Source: Zhengitettix transpicula
Taxonomy: Eukaryota; Arthropoda; Insecta; Orthoptera; Tetrigidae
Length of the DNA: 64,000 nucleotides
NCBI GenBank assembly: GCA_037074705.1
Contig: CM073591.1
Coordinates: forward strand, 180,011,432-180,075,431
Direction of reading: 5' to 3'
A program made the translations under genes and the position numbers. Positions 10,950-22,506 of this stretch are shown in pieces. Under the pieces are notes generated by a model that saw nothing but the letters and a program-made list of their open reading frames with translations, did no database searches and was not told the DNA's origin. Positions within the stretch are counted from its first letter, which is position 1. Each line of letters starts with the position of its first letter.

Positions 10950-11200
10950 TTTTCAATTCAGTGAACAATACTTACAACTATATCTATTTCCTTCATCTGT
11001 CCATTGAATCTCCATCAAGTTGAATATTATCTCCACAATACCATTATGCCTTGGTGTTGGTAAAACATATTCGCACATGCGATATGAATCTTTATATTGT
11101 TCGGGAATTTACATTTTTATTCGCGAAAATATAACAGACATTTTTTCTGCAGCTATTTTTTCATTCCAATTTGGAGATAGTAATTCTGTTGGTAATATAT
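10950..11200 (-). pseudogene. possible hAT transposase C-terminal fragment
   Basis: Minus-strand frame gives DSYRMCEYVLPTPRHNGIVE followed by an IFNLMEIQWTDEGNR stretch. The pattern T-P-x-x-N-x-x-V-E-x-x-F-x-L-M, followed by W-T-D-E-x-N-R, matches the conserved C-terminal dimerisation region of hAT transposases. Only this short stretch survives, with no inverted repeats found. The plus-strand ORF over the same bases is taken as a shadow. Confidence 0.55.
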
Positions 11201-12311
11201 TTTAATGTAACATATTGATGGAACACATATATAAAAAGTATGCATTATTTGTAGTACACACCTTATTGTGGAATCAACGTAGAGTTGTAATAATAAGTGT
11301 TGTACGCCAGTAACTGTCGTAGGTGAGAGTCCGCTGCCAAGATGTTGTAATGGAAAAGTTTAGTCTCTGTGCTTATTACTAAGAAAGTAGGAGATGAAAT
11401 CCACTGGAACTGCGGCGATCTTGAAGATTTCGTAGAATAGAGTTCACTTCCTGGAAGTATAGATGTAAAGGATTGACGATATGATAGAAGGTAGGAAAGA
11501 GATTCTTCGGGATGTAGGCTCGAGTTGAAGCTAAGTCCAACTTTCAGAACGGCAAGGAAGTATTAGCTGCAGGTTGACAGACTTGAATACCAGTATATTA
11601 AGAAGTGAAGGTTTATTATTATTGTTTACAGTCTAACACAATAATAACAAAAGATATAATGATTGAGCACATGAATCAGCCAAGCACTTGACTGAATTCA
11701 TGTCGCTAACTAATAATCTGAGTCGCGCTTAAGGTTTAAATACGTCTGCACACGACCCATATTTCACAGCTGAGGAATGTTGAGTTTGCGAATCAGCAAA
11801 GCAAGCGTCTCACATGAAATTGCGACCACTCGCTCCAAATTCCTTGCTTACGTAATACTACTTGTAATTTATAATGGTACATTACAGTTTCGTCAACAAA
11901 TTATCTGTCTGCAGTTTATGTGGCTAATGAATTAGAGGGACGGAAGACGGCAGATGTTGGGCCATAAATATGAGAGACCAGATGGTTACGGTCACTAGTT
12001 TCGGGCCAGACCCGGTTCCTTCCAGATTTATTACCTTCACTTTCAAGTATATAAACGACACAGCACGATTCTTTCCCGCCTGAAACATCAAAGAGTTCCG
12101 ATTACTTCTTGTCTTATTGGTAAGACCTGCACGCCGATGTCTATAAAGCCTCAATAGAGAAAACTTCTTCGGTGGAAAATTAGCTCGACGAAAATTTTAA
12201 ATTTCCTCCAACCCTGTGGGCGGCATTTTCAGTCAACCTAAAACGGACAACCAACGCAGGTCAAAGTTTATACAAATAAGTTAAATGAACAGTTTTATTC
12301 ACATCATCAAG
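11201..12311. other. unclassified, possibly an old repeat
   Basis: 11280-11640 is purine-rich and moderately GC-richer, without stops in a consistent frame long enough to call a gene. 11924-12154 on the minus strand has a 76-codon ORF without motifs. No inverted repeats found. Confidence 0.3.
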
Positions 12312-12315
12312 ATAT

Positions 12316-13307
12316 TGTAATGCCAATTAATTAAGACATTAATTGTTTTTAAATAATTTGAATTGTTAGCGAACAGTTTGAATTATAGCGAGAGCGAGCA
12401 AAGCGACAATGAGTGGCGAGCTCTGTTCTTATTATTGAGGTTTTGGAATGGTGGTTACGTGCGCAAAAGCATAGTCAGTTGGTGGAGAAACATTGCGAGG
12501 AGCAGAACAAGTAATAAAACTTGAGCAGAGACTAGACGTCGTTAATGTATTACCAGTTAAAGTTGTGAATTAATACAAACTAAAACATTAACGGAAGTAT
12601 TTCATCGTAAATATTGGAAAGTAATAGCAGTTTCGTCAGAATAGAACTTTCCAAAATCTTCGTGGACAAATTGTTCCAGGAGAACATTGGTAAATTGTTG
12701 TGGAGCGGAGCAGTCAAGGAAATACAGCCAAACTTACCAAATTTTAAAGTGAAGTGTAGAATCAGTGAAAACCAAGGCCTGATATTAAAAATTAAAGTGT
12801 GTAAAAGTGTCTGAACGAGGTAAAATTGATTGTTCTGGTACCAGACCGACGGTCCGTAAGTAACATAACTTTGATAAATTTGTAATCTATAATTAAAAGG
12901 GCAGTCAGATTTCGTCATCTTTCATTTCGTTCAGAGTTCATTTAGTTCAGCTTTCATTCCACTTATATTTCATATTGTTTTTTGGTTAATTTTTTTATAT
13001 TTTAATTTTTTAATAGTCAAATTATACATTTATCGTGTCCTAATTATAAAACCCAGTGAATACCATGAGATTAAGAGATTTTCAACATATTGGATTGTAA
13101 ATATTGATGTGTATTCAGTAGAGCAAATTAAATTGTAAATAATTAAAGTAAAGTTTTGTAAATTGTGATCAAAGACCAGCGTACAAAGATAGGGCTAATA
13201 ATGTGCAGTTTTAAGAAATAAAAAAATAAATAAAAAAACTTTAAATATTAATAATTTTATTAATCATTTCCTATAATTTAATTAACGTCTACCATTTGAT
13301 TATTACA
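12316..13307 (+). repeat. solo LTR (LTR-C)
   Basis: 992 bp, TGTAATGCC ... ATTACA, flanked by ATAT at 12312-12315 and 13308-13311. It carries the shared family blocks (GTGTAGAATCAGTGA at about 12757, TCAGATTTCG at about 12905, AAACCCAGTGAA at about 13048). The ORFs inside are incidental. It has no primer-binding site or coding on its 3' side, so it is solo. Confidence 0.82.
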
Positions 13308-14570
13308 ATATATTTATAAAATTCGGTCAAGATTTACTTATGCTGGAAGCTACCAGGAATACAAAAAATTATTTATCTGCAGTCATTACATAAGTAATAA
13401 TAATCTAGGAAGGAGTTTCTTCAAACGGTACAGAAAAATATTTTTCTAAACTATCATTTATTAATTGTTCTTATCATATTTTATTTTTAATAAATAAAAC
13501 ATGGCACATGAAAATAATAATTCATGATGAAAATATATTCGACTTCATTTGATTCTAGTCTGGTATTATGGGAGAACTGGTATTATGGGAGAACCGTGGC
13601 CCAGGAGTTCTTCCATCAAAATTCCCGAAGGTCAACCCATCCAACAGGCGAGAGTAAGCCTGCGGAATCATAAGACTGACTCAGATTGGCTGAGGTTTCC
13701 GCCCTCTGGTGGGGAACGAAGAAAGTTCAGTTGAAAGGTAGACCAGCGACGAAAAGAGAAGTTAGTATCTACAACTTGGAGAAAGAGGAAGTCTGAGAAG
13801 GAAGGAGGAGAGAGAAATCTACCTAATTGAAGAGGAAGGAAGCCTGGAAAGTGTAAAGGAGAAGGAGAGAAATGTAAAGTTCAAATTAATCACGGGAAGG
13901 AAAAATATCATACCGAAGGAAGATGAGAAGCAGAAGATAGCTGAACATCGCAGTATCTGAGAACTATTACACAAACGAGGGAAGGAGGAAGCTGTCTAGA
14001 GATTTCCTGTGCCGATTTTCCGGTTGCCCAATACATCTACCAGCATGGGGATCTGCTAGCCGACTACTGCAATGACGATCAGGTGTGTTTCTGTTTGCGA
14101 CGAAAACAAACGATATTTTTGCCGCACGTATATGCCCACACATACGATCCTTGTTGCTTATGTTCTGAGTCTCATGAATTCGCCCTGAGATTTGCACATT
14201 AAACTGATTAGTAATTTTTTTGAGCCTCGAATGTAGCTGATTGAGTAAATTATCTTTAATTTAAACTCATGAGAGAGTAAATTTACTTAGATGCAATTAA
14301 AAGGACCTTGTTAAATTTTGTGAACCCTTAATTACATTACATTAAATTTAAAACAATTACATATGTTTATAAAATTGTAAAACCCCCTTGCTTATTTTAT
14401 ATACCTATGGTTCACTGAAAAGTACTCGGCTCTGTCCTTAGATGCGAACACTAATCGAATAACTTTATCTCCAAAGTTGTCATAACTGTAGATAGGTGCG
14501 TGCAACTTTACAAGTAATTCCATTCAAAAGTTATTTGTTGGGAGTCGTTTAAATCAGTTGAGGTACGGGT
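13308..14570. other. unclassified, with a short tandem duplication and purine-rich tract
   Basis: A 17-bp unit, CTGGTATTATGGGAGAA, is perfectly duplicated at 13560-13576 and 13577-13593. From about 13735 to 13945 the plus strand is strongly purine-rich (GAAGGA-type). 13967-14197 on the minus strand holds a 76-codon ORF without motif. No family recognised. Confidence 0.4.
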
Positions 14571-14815
14571 GCTGTCAGAAAATAAATCGTGCCGTGATAA
14601 AATTCTTCATAAAAGAATAACAGGTTATTCGTAAAATAAGGTTTTCTGATCCATTCAGAAGTTATCTGTAGTGAGTTATTTGAATTTGTTGAGGCTGTCA
14701 GAAATTACATCGTGTTGTCGTCAAATACCACTGAAAATAAGGTTTGAGCCAACCCATATATCGTAAATGTATATGGTGACTATTTTGCTTTAATTTCCAC
14801 CGTTAAAACCTGAGC

Positions 14816-15680
14816 AGCCGAGTTTAAATGTGGCCGTGAAAGCGTCAAAACTGATTCACGAAAACCCAAGGGATGCAATCACACCTGAAACCGTCGAAAA
14901 AATGCACGATATAATTTTGGACATTCTGCGTACTAAGGTGCGTGAAATTGCTAATATTTTCGTGTTATAAAAAAATTCGTAGGCTACATTTTACTCGCGG
15001 AGTGACACATAAAAATACTTTGGATAAGATGTGCGCCGCGCATGTTCACTGCGGATCAAAAACGCACTGGGATGACACTTTCCCAACAGTGATTGACGTG
15101 TTTTATGAAAAATAAAAGTGTTTTTCTGCGTCTGTATGTGACAGTGGATGTAACATGCATGCACCAATACACTCCAAAATCGAGATGACACTCCATGCAG
15201 TGGAAACAAGTTGGTGCTTCAGCTTCGATTAAGACTATAACGGCACCGTTCACGGGAAAGGTCACGTCATCGATTATATCGCATGCGAATGGAGATATGA
15301 TGATAGACTAGCTTCAAAATGTAAAATAATAACTGCTGAAAAATATTATAACCTACAACCGAAACTGGACTGGGAAAAAAGCCAGGGCATTAAATAAAAT
15401 TATTTTTCTTCACACAACGCACCTGTTCACAAAAACGTCTTGAGGGTAGGAAAATGGAGAAATTATCACAATGAAGTGCAGTAGAATTCATCTTATTCTT
15501 AGATCTGGCTGCCTCTTCCAAAAACTCAAAATTTACCTCGCATGACAAAGTTTTTCGTTCGATGAAGAAGTGATTGCGGCTGTGAACTCGCCACTTTTAC
15601 TTCCTACAGAACCCTTCAGGGAATATAATGGTACTGGAACACCGCTATATGAAATGTATTTCAAAGTTAATATATTAAAG
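14816..15680 (+). pseudogene. ancient mariner transposase relic (mariner-6)
   Basis: Plus-strand frames give, in order, EFKCGRESV, a KVREIAN stretch, a MFTADQKRT stretch, LYVTVDVTCMHQYTPKSR (equivalent to the first catalytic region), the GKVTSSI...ITAEKYY region and HNAPVH. This is the linear order of a mariner transposase. The first-region DET has become DVT, and the second catalytic aspartate in the usual HDNA motif is gone. Stops and frame changes are frequent, and terminal repeats were not recognised, so this is the oldest mariner in the window. Confidence 0.75.
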
Positions 15681-16767
15681 ACAGATTGTGACCACTTTCT
15701 TATTTACTAAGGTGTGCCTACGTGAGTTCTTTCATAACAAAATATAGTATCTGCACTAAAACACAACAGATACACGCGAAGCCAACTACGTTTATTACTG
15801 TCTGATATTTTGTTTCATTGAGAACTTGATATACATATTGTTTTAATCTTATATCCAGCGTCTTTTTAACTTGAAATATAAAAGACTCTTGTTAAATTAG
15901 GATGATACGAAGAAATTGAACCAGATGGAAATGTTATATTTTTAAAAAAAGTATGTGTGCCTGTTTTAAAATTAGGCCTCCCCACCAACTTTTGATTGTG
16001 GGGCAGGGTGGAAATCTTAAGTTTTATAAGTTGTCCATGAACATTTTACTACAATCTTGTCTTTATAGATCAATAAAACACCATTTCTTTCCTTGCTACA
16101 GATTAAGCTGAATTGTCCAGGAATCACTGGCTGTGAGAGATACGTTTTACTGGCAGAGCAATTTTTACTTAATCGCTTTTTTCTCAGGTTACAGTACTCT
16201 GGAAACTTTTACCAGTCTTTGGCCTAGAATCCAAGATATCATTCACGATAATACAGATAAAAGTTGAAGACCAGAAAATAATACTTAAACACCCGACGAT
16301 TAACGGTACACGTCCTTGGCTCGACAGCCCATGAAGAGCCTTGGTGTACCGAGACGGCTGCCAGACTGTCATCTTACATGACACATTCTGGGTTTACGAG
16401 TGACACCTAGACAGTGTCAATTCTCCCACAGCCTTTAACCCCAGTTTTCACGACCAGGACGATCACAAACATCCATGCCAATGTCGGGGATTCTGATATT
16501 GAACTGCCCTATTCAAAGGATCTCAAAACCACTCGCAGACCGCTAATGCGATGTTGACTATACGAGGCGTTACGATTAACTGAACTGAAATATCTAGACA
16601 GCTACTTACAATCCAGAAATCGCATCTGACGCCCTTGGATGGGAAACGGAACTAACGCGATTTGCGTGAACAACTAGTTTTTTTTATAACGTAAAATACT
16701 AAAATGAAGCTTTAAGCCAAGACTTTACTCATCAGGGTCCTTAGAATTATGATAAATTAGTCTTTAT
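15681..16767. other. unclassified spacer
   Basis: AT-rich to about 16180, then mixed composition. 16184-16384 has a 66-codon minus-strand ORF without recognisable motif. 16380-16620 is GC-richer and may be an old repeat, but I found no partner in the window. Confidence 0.35.
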
Positions 16768-16771
16768 ATAT

Positions 16772-17737
16772 TGTAATGCCAATTAATTAGGACATTAATT
16801 GTTTGGACATAAAATTTAAATTGTTTGAGAAATCCATTATACCGGCAGGAGTTTCCAAGACAACAATGGAGCCGAGCTCTGTTACTTTGTCGGAAAGTCA
16901 AAATTGCGTATGCGCGCTAAAACTCGAGACTACGACAGTTAGTTGATGACGGGACATTTCGGCGGACGGAACGAATAATATTAGAGCAGAGACTAGCCAT
17001 CGTTAATGTATCAGTAAACAAAGTTGTGAGTTGAAGATAAAGTAAAAACATTCACGGAAGCATTACATCGACACTTGCTAAGTAAAAGCAGTTTTATGTT
17101 TGTAGTCAGCCAGGAAAGGAAGTCAGCAGTTTACGTCCATAGCCAGCCAGGAATAGTAAAGTTGCAGTTTAAGTCCCAAGCGGTAAAAAGACTAGCAAAT
17201 ATATGAATCACAGGATTCATATAAGGCAAGCCGTCATCAGATAGCTGACAAAAAGGAGGATCATCCGAGTTCCTGGGAGCCTATCAAGGTGGACTTGAAG
17301 AGTGTAAAATCTAAATACAAAAGGAATGCTGGAACCAGCTGGACAGATGTGAGTAACAAAATACAAAAATAATGATTTATGTAAACGTAATTAAAGGATA
17401 TAAGTCAGATTTCGTTCTATTTTAATTGTCAAGTTAATTTCTTTTCTTTTTAGTTTATTTCTATCGACGTATTGTTTAGGTAAGTGTGATTTGTTTGTTA
17501 ATAAGATTTTTTAAATCAAATTGTTGTGTCCATTATCAAACCCAGTGAAGACCCTGAGAAATTAATATTTTAAATTGTAATTGTTTTTGAGCTATTGCCA
17601 GAAAAGAAATAAATATTTTGTTTGTTAATTTCGATCTTTTCATTTAATAAAAGCCTTTCATTTGATTATTACATTTTGACGCTTCAAGGAGAGGTTAATT
17701 CTTTAAATTAAATAAAGGCCAATTATTAATTATTACA
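16772..17737 (+). repeat. solo LTR (LTR-D)
   Basis: 966 bp, TGTAATGCC ... ATTACA, flanked by ATAT at 16768-16771 and 17738-17741. Family blocks include TCAGATTTCG at about 17409 and AAACCCAGTGAAG at about 17540. Its first 40 bases are nearly identical to LTR-C, so these two are probably closer to each other than to LTR-E and LTR-F. Confidence 0.82.
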
Positions 17738-17741
17738 ATAT

Positions 17742-18129
17742 ATTGTAAATTCCACATACACTTCATCCAAACTATGTTTCACTGGACTAGCTCGAATGTC
17801 TTGGTCCTCTTGAGTCTTCTTACTAGTGAATTATCAATGAGCTGGGGTGGCCTCTATGTTCATATGTAGGAAAAGGCGTTGTTCATGCTTTCAACCTTAT
17901 GAATTACGTGATTATCAGTCATCACTTTGAGGCCCCGTTGAATATCGCAGTACATCTACAACATTGCTTAATACTTTGTTTTATAATACTAGATGATTTG
18001 AATAATGCTGATACTGCCATATGACCAAACTGCTTTTAATATTTGATTTCAGTAGCTTATTTTGTATGGGCAAATATTAGCCAATATATTTTTTAATATT
18101 TTACACGGAGTTGTTTTCTTTTTTGATGT
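17742..18129. other. unclassified spacer
   Basis: No ORF or repeat partner recognised between LTR-D and the R3 repeat. Confidence 0.35.
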
Positions 18130-18359
18130 GAGCCTTCCAGCGTAACCTCGTATAGAGTGTCATGCTTACGTATTTAGCCGTATTAGCACACGGCAACAGA
18201 AGCGACGACTTGCTGGAGGTCCAGCCTTCTGTAGTTGTGATCAGAGTTCTGTTCCTTCCTCGTAAATCTACTCTGCGTTGATGTGTAGTATGACCTGAAA
18301 AATACTTATGTTTGTCATTACTAAATGTCGCTTATTTGAATGTACATACATCATCCTAT

Positions 18360-18901
18360 CCTGTGTGGAGTAGCTGGTCTCCCATCAGGTGCCTCCTCAG
18401 GTGGCGGATAGAGGAACGCTCACCAGATGGTGGGTACCGGGGAAATAAAATACCCGGGGCAGACCAAAACCAGCTGCTACTGCCTTGTAGCATAGGTAGT
18501 TGGATCTACAAAGGCTAGGGGAAGAAAACCCTGATTAAAAATTACCCGGTCCTCCAGGTTGGGGGTTGGTCGTAGGGCTAACAACCCTACACCATAAAAA
18601 TATTCTCGTTCAGAAAGCCATACTAAGTGAAGCCGGACTGATAGAATGGAAAAGACTAAAGCAAAGAAGAAAAGGACATGATTTATGGTTAGCTACGTGG
18701 AATGTGAGAAGTTTATTAAAACCAGGAGGAAGAAGGTGTGTAGGCAGACCAAGAAAGAAATGGGTGGAGAATGTAGAGGAAGATATGAAGGAGTTGGACA
18801 TAAGAGGATGGAGGAGGAAAGCAAGAGATAGAAGAGAGTGGGCTTCGATAGTGAGGCAGGCTCTAGCCCTGCAAGGGCTGTAACGCCAGGGTGTATGTAT
18901 G
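18360..18901 (+). mobile_element. internally deleted RTE-like non-LTR retrotransposon
   Basis: A 542-bp insertion flanked by a perfect 13-bp duplication, TACATCATCCTAT, at 18347-18359 and 18902-18914. It starts with a 5' untranslated region of a common insect LINE type (landmark GGTGCCTCCTCAGGTGGCGG near 18389), runs into the first codons of the endonuclease domain, then jumps to the last roughly 50 codons of the ORF. It ends with a short GTGTATGTATG tail, as in RTE-type elements. Almost the whole coding region is missing, so it was mobilised in trans. The clade assignment is by general resemblance. Confidence 0.8.
18566..18883 (+). CDS. 105-codon chimeric ORF: LINE endonuclease start fused to ORF C-terminus
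   Basis: An open frame with no internal stop. Residues about 37-50 (LWLATWNVRSLLKPG) are the start of an AP-type endonuclease domain. From residue 51 (GRRCVGRPRKKWVENVEEDM...) it continues as the basic C-terminal end of the same LINE type, finishing ALALQGL-stop. The junction keeps the frame, in a GGA-rich stretch where a short microhomology could have guided the deletion. The endonuclease active site and the reverse transcriptase are absent, so no enzymatic role is expected. Whether it is translated is unknown. It may simply be the by-product of a non-autonomous element. Confidence 0.5.
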   Translation: MVVGLTTLHHKNILVQKAILSEAGLIEWKRLKQRRKGHDLWLATWNVRSLLKPGGRRCVGRPRKKWVENVEEDMKELDIRGWRRKARDRREWASIVRQALALQGL

Positions 18902-19149
18902 TACATCATCCTATATGTTCTGCCTTATAGGCATCCTAACATTTTAGAAACACTCCTCTCATTCACTCACACATTCAAACATTCAAACTGTCATTCATTC
19001 CATTGTGCTGATGCTGCTTCTAGTTCTTTGGAACGCCGTCTTCGCTTCTTCCCTCTTTCCATTGATGTGGGACAAGAGGATGCATAGGGGAAATTAATTA
19101 GCGTACGGGATCCTGATTTCATTAATTCTAATACGTAAGTATTGATGTC

Positions 19150-19425
19150 GTTTATTGGTGAAATTTATATTATGGATTTGATTTCATTCAACTTTATTCA
19201 CTGTGTATTAGTCCAGGTGTTGATAGTTAATAGTTGTTTGGAAGTTCTTAGTGGCTTCTTTGTGATCATTTTTGTAACTGCAAGAATTGCGTTATCGTCG
19301 TTAAATATGGCGATAGTTCCGGCTTCAGGTTCAGAAATCCCACTGGTATAAAGTAACATCTTAAGTGGTACACAAAAAAGTTTTAGGCCTAGCTCTAATG
19401 CAATGCCCAAAACGTTCAATCCCGG
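19150..19425 (-). pseudogene. Jockey-like LINE reverse transcriptase fragment
   Basis: Minus-strand frame gives a short segment ending in LLYTSGI, then TIAIFNDDNAILAV, then SKQLL and an INTWTNT stretch. This is the RT motif B-to-C neighbourhood of Jockey-superfamily LINEs, with the F-A-D-D box changed to F-N-D-D, and the upstream GPVLYLLY-type segment degraded. Only about 90 codons survive. Confidence 0.65.
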
Positions 19426-19430
19426 AAGAT

Positions 19431-19680
19431 AAAGGGCTCTGTAATGGATGAAATGAAGGAAATTTAGGACGTCAGTCCCGTCTAGTTCAATTTCAAAATT
19501 AATTTACCGTAATAACTTTTTGTCTAATATTCTTCCCCAAGATGTGGTACAAGGTGCTGAAACGTGAATTCATACAATTGGAAAATGCGAATAAATAAAG
19601 TTAGACATTTAATTACCTAACGTCTGCTAACGAGTTTTTTTAATATATTTAAACAAAAAGTGGTATTATTTATGATATAT
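19431..19680. other. unclassified spacer
   Basis: No recognisable feature between the RT fragment and the Helitron-like element. Confidence 0.3.
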
Positions 19681-20924
19681 TTTTGAGTTCCCGGCATTGT
19701 TCGGGCATTTATTTAAATTAGCCCTGAAAAGGAATTAATTCGACACTAACTTCTTAGTAAACATTTCATTTACCCAGAATCAATAGCGCAAGTGTTTCGA
19801 ACATTTACCCATTTACATTCCCCACCACGACCTAAGCCCCCAGAACCTTACTTCATATAAAAAAGGTTGATGACTGACCGTATTCGGGAATTCTCCTACT
19901 ACATAAAATAAAAGTGTCTTAAAATAACGACGAATTAAAACAGTACTGTTTACTTAAAAAAAAACTTTGAAAGTCTAAAACTATTCCCGGTACCTTAAAG
20001 CAATACAACCTTTAACTAAATAGAGACCAAAATATAGCAGGTGCCCTTAGAAAATAAAAAATTACCCGGTAACTTAAGAGGGTCAAAATTACTCGGGGTA
20101 ACTTCTGATCAACCACGTCCACCTCCACGAGGTGGAACATAAAAATTCAATAAACACCATGGTTAATGCGAGAATTAAACTCAGCGACGGAACCGAAACT
20201 AATATCGGTCTTTTTTTCAGTGCCTTCCACCACCACCCGTACGGTAAGGGTGCTTCTCTCCCTTCCCTTTTGGATTTGAAATTAGACACTTAAAAATTCT
20301 AGAATGACATTATCAATAAAAGCGACCCCAGCAAACGTTTTCTTCGACGCTAGTTATAACCGTTTAGAAATGTTTTTAAATCCCCCCCCACTCTAGAGGC
20401 GGTAGGTGTGTCTTCAGCTCTCAGTGTTTGTTCCTGCATCGTAAGAAACATGTGTATAAAGTTTGGTAGAAATTGGTCTACACATTTAAGACTAAACGTA
20501 AATTTGTTGCTCCCCCTTCTACCCCCACTAGTAGGAGTGGAACTCCAACATAACTGAATGTTAGAAATGAACTCATTGACATCTATAATCCTGGCTTTGA
20601 CACCTATCTTTGTTGTTTCGCGTTATTTTTATGTAACGTCCCACCACCGCCTCCCTTATTGGTGCTTTTTCGGGTTGACATTTACACTAAAAACATCTGG
20701 ATAAAAATTAATAATCACATCGACTTCAAAAATTAATTAAGCGGCGCTAATATAGGCCGTTTTAGCTTGTTTTTAAATTTCACCCGCGGTCACCACTTGG
20801 GAGTTTCTTTACGCTTCGAAAACGACAGAAACCATCGCGTGGGTTCGCACAATAACTCACCAAAGTTTCATCGCAGTCGGATGATGACACAGATGGACAG
20901 ACATCAAATTTATATATACAGAGA
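19681..20924 (-). mobile_element. Helitron-like non-autonomous element, copy 2
   Basis: The minus-strand 5' end lies at 20924 and reads TC followed by TGTATATATAAATTTGATG and GTCTGTCC, preceded by A. At the other end the plus strand shows TTCCCGGCATTGTTCGGG near 19690, a degraded version of the terminal hairpin CCCGGCGTTGCCCG seen at 52085. The body matches copy 1 (2852-3979) in inverted orientation over several hundred bases. No coding was found. The CTAG terminus is no longer readable, so the 3' edge is approximate. Confidence 0.65.
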
Positions 20925-21246
20925 TTAAATATGTTTTTCTTTAACTTACCGTTGGAATAGTTTTGACTAAATTTTTATGACGTTTTACAGTATACTATTT
21001 AATTCAGTATTATTATTTTTTATGTGGACAGAGTAATTCTGCATTGAAACTGGGCGAGTTTCAACTGAAGAGTTTAACCTTTGTCTCCTCTGAAAATATA
21101 AACTTCTGACATGGGATGTGGTGCTTTTTTTGGTTGATATAAGAACCATGTATCCTGGATACTTTTCATATTATTTTCAATACTTCGATGTTTAGTGATC
21201 ATGTCACTATAAAGCGATGTAGGGGTATATGAGAGGATGAAGTTAA
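20925..21246. other. unclassified spacer
   Basis: A 73-codon minus-strand ORF at 21074-21295 shows no motif and overlaps the mariner-4 end. Nothing else seen. Confidence 0.35.
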
Positions 21247-21248
21247 TA

Positions 21249-22504
21249 CGAAGGTGAATCAAATTTAAACGAGACTTTTGGACCTGCGCGCGCAATAGTG
21301 ATGGAAGAACGTTCCGCTGTTATTGGCTGTTAGGTTGGTTTGTCAGGAGTGGGGGAAGCACGTGACTCATCATCATAGACTCGCTCAGTGTCCATCGTTA
21401 CGATGTCCGAGCAGGAGGTACCTCCCTCTATTGCGCAACGTATTGTTATCAAGTTTTTAGCTGCAGAAGGTGTAAAACCTGCCGAAATCTTGAGAAGATT
21501 GCACAGTTCGGGGAAGAGACGCTGTCGCGAGCTAGTGTTTGCTTGGCATAAACAGTTCGTGGAGGGCCGTGAACGTGTTGAAAATGAGAGCCATGACCGC
21601 AGGCCCCGCTATGCACTACAGCGGGCAACATCGACAGTGTTCGTCAACTTGTTGAAGGTGATAGGCGTCTAACAACTTCGGATATTGCAATTGAGGTTGG
21701 AATAAGTTATGGGCGCACTTACTCTATACTCTCAGAGGAGCTAGTGTATCGCAAGGTCCTTCTCACAGTTGACCAGAAACTGAATCGTTTTCAAGTGTGT
21801 GAGAGTCTTCTTGCACGATTTCGGGAAGAAGGAGACCCATTTCTTTCTCACATTGTCACCTGTGATGAAACGTGGGTGCATCACTACACCCCTGAGTCGA
21901 AACAAGCGAGTATGGAGTGGAGGAAGAAAGGAGTAACCGGACCAGTGAAAGCCAAGTCACGATTATCGGCTGGCAAGGTTTTGGCTACCGTTTTTCTTGA
22001 CCAGCGTGGCCTGCTGCACCTTGATTTTTTGCATGAGCGCAGAACAATTAATGCGGCATACTACTGCCAAATTTTGACTGAGGTCAGACTTGCATATCGC
22101 CGCAAAAGACGAGACCTTCCGATGAGAAAAGTGATTCTCCTCCATGACAATGCTCGCCCCCATACAGCAGCCCTGACCGTACAAAAATTGGAGCAACTGG
22201 GTTGGGAGACATACAGTCCAGACCTGTCTCCCTGCGACTTCCATGTCTTTGGTCCTCTCAAGGAAGCTTTGGGAGGGCAAAAATTCCACAGCGATAATGA
22301 GGTTGAAGCATATGTGCGCAATTGGCTACAAACACGACCTGACTCTTTTTACGTGGAAGGAATTAAAAAATTACCTATACGCTGGGAAAAATGTGTTTAT
22401 AAATCAGGAAATTATGTAGAAAAATAAACTATGATTGTTTGTGCGTTTAAAATCAAAATAAATATTTAAAAAAATAAGTCTTGTTTACATTTGATTCACC
22501 CTCG
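21249..22504 (+). mobile_element. mariner-4, full-length, with well-kept inverted repeats
   Basis: 1256 bp bounded by 29-bp inverted repeats with only three mismatches (left CGAAGGTGAATCAAATTTAA; right, on the minus strand, CGAGGGTGAATCAAATGTAA) and flanked by TA at 21247-21248 and 22505-22506. It is a different subfamily from mariner-1/2/3, judged by both termini and transposase. It is the best-preserved DNA transposon here, with intact termini but a damaged transposase, so it could in principle only move in trans. Confidence 0.95.
21388..22427 (+). pseudogene. mariner-4 transposase, frameshifted and with altered catalytic spacing
   Basis: The N-terminal part (21388 to about 21620) encodes the helix-turn-helix region in one frame. 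The remainder, including VRQLVEGDRRLTTSDIAIEV and everything after, is in another frame, so a frameshift lies at about 21610-21627. The C-terminal ORF (21744-22427, 227 codons) has CDETWVHHYTPESK, LHDNARPHTAA and SPDLSPCDFHVFG. Counting codons, 29 residues separate the second and third aspartates instead of the mariner-standard 34. The residues just before YSPDL are missing, consistent with a 15-bp in-frame deletion. A few residues also seem to be missing near 21750. It should be catalytically dead. Confidence 0.92.
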
Positions 22505-22506
22505 TA

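Larger units (their letters stand above)
18130..19110 (+). repeat. unclassified dispersed repeat R3 (copy 1), interrupted by an RTE insertion
   Basis: 18190-18359 and 18902-19110 match in order the continuous stretch at about 35400-35770 (landmarks GAGGTCCAGCC, CAGAGTT, TCTACTCTGC, AGGCATCCT, CTCACACATTCA, TGCTGCTTCT). The copy at 35.4-35.8 kb lacks the internal 542 bp. No coding capacity was recognised. Confidence 0.7.

Noticed and set aside
4352..13307. LTR-A and LTR-C taken as the two ends of one 9-kb retrotransposon
   Set aside because: Each has ATAT on both sides, there is no primer-binding site after LTR-A, and the space between holds unrelated LINE, SINE-like, Penelope and hAT pieces with no gag or pol.
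13967..14197. 76-codon minus-strand ORF as a gene
   Set aside because: No motif, no conserved neighbour, and a length expected by chance in this composition.
16440..16560. An inverted tRNA-derived SINE suggested by GGGGATTCTGATATTGAAC
   Set aside because: The B-box complement is too damaged and there is no A-box at the right distance.
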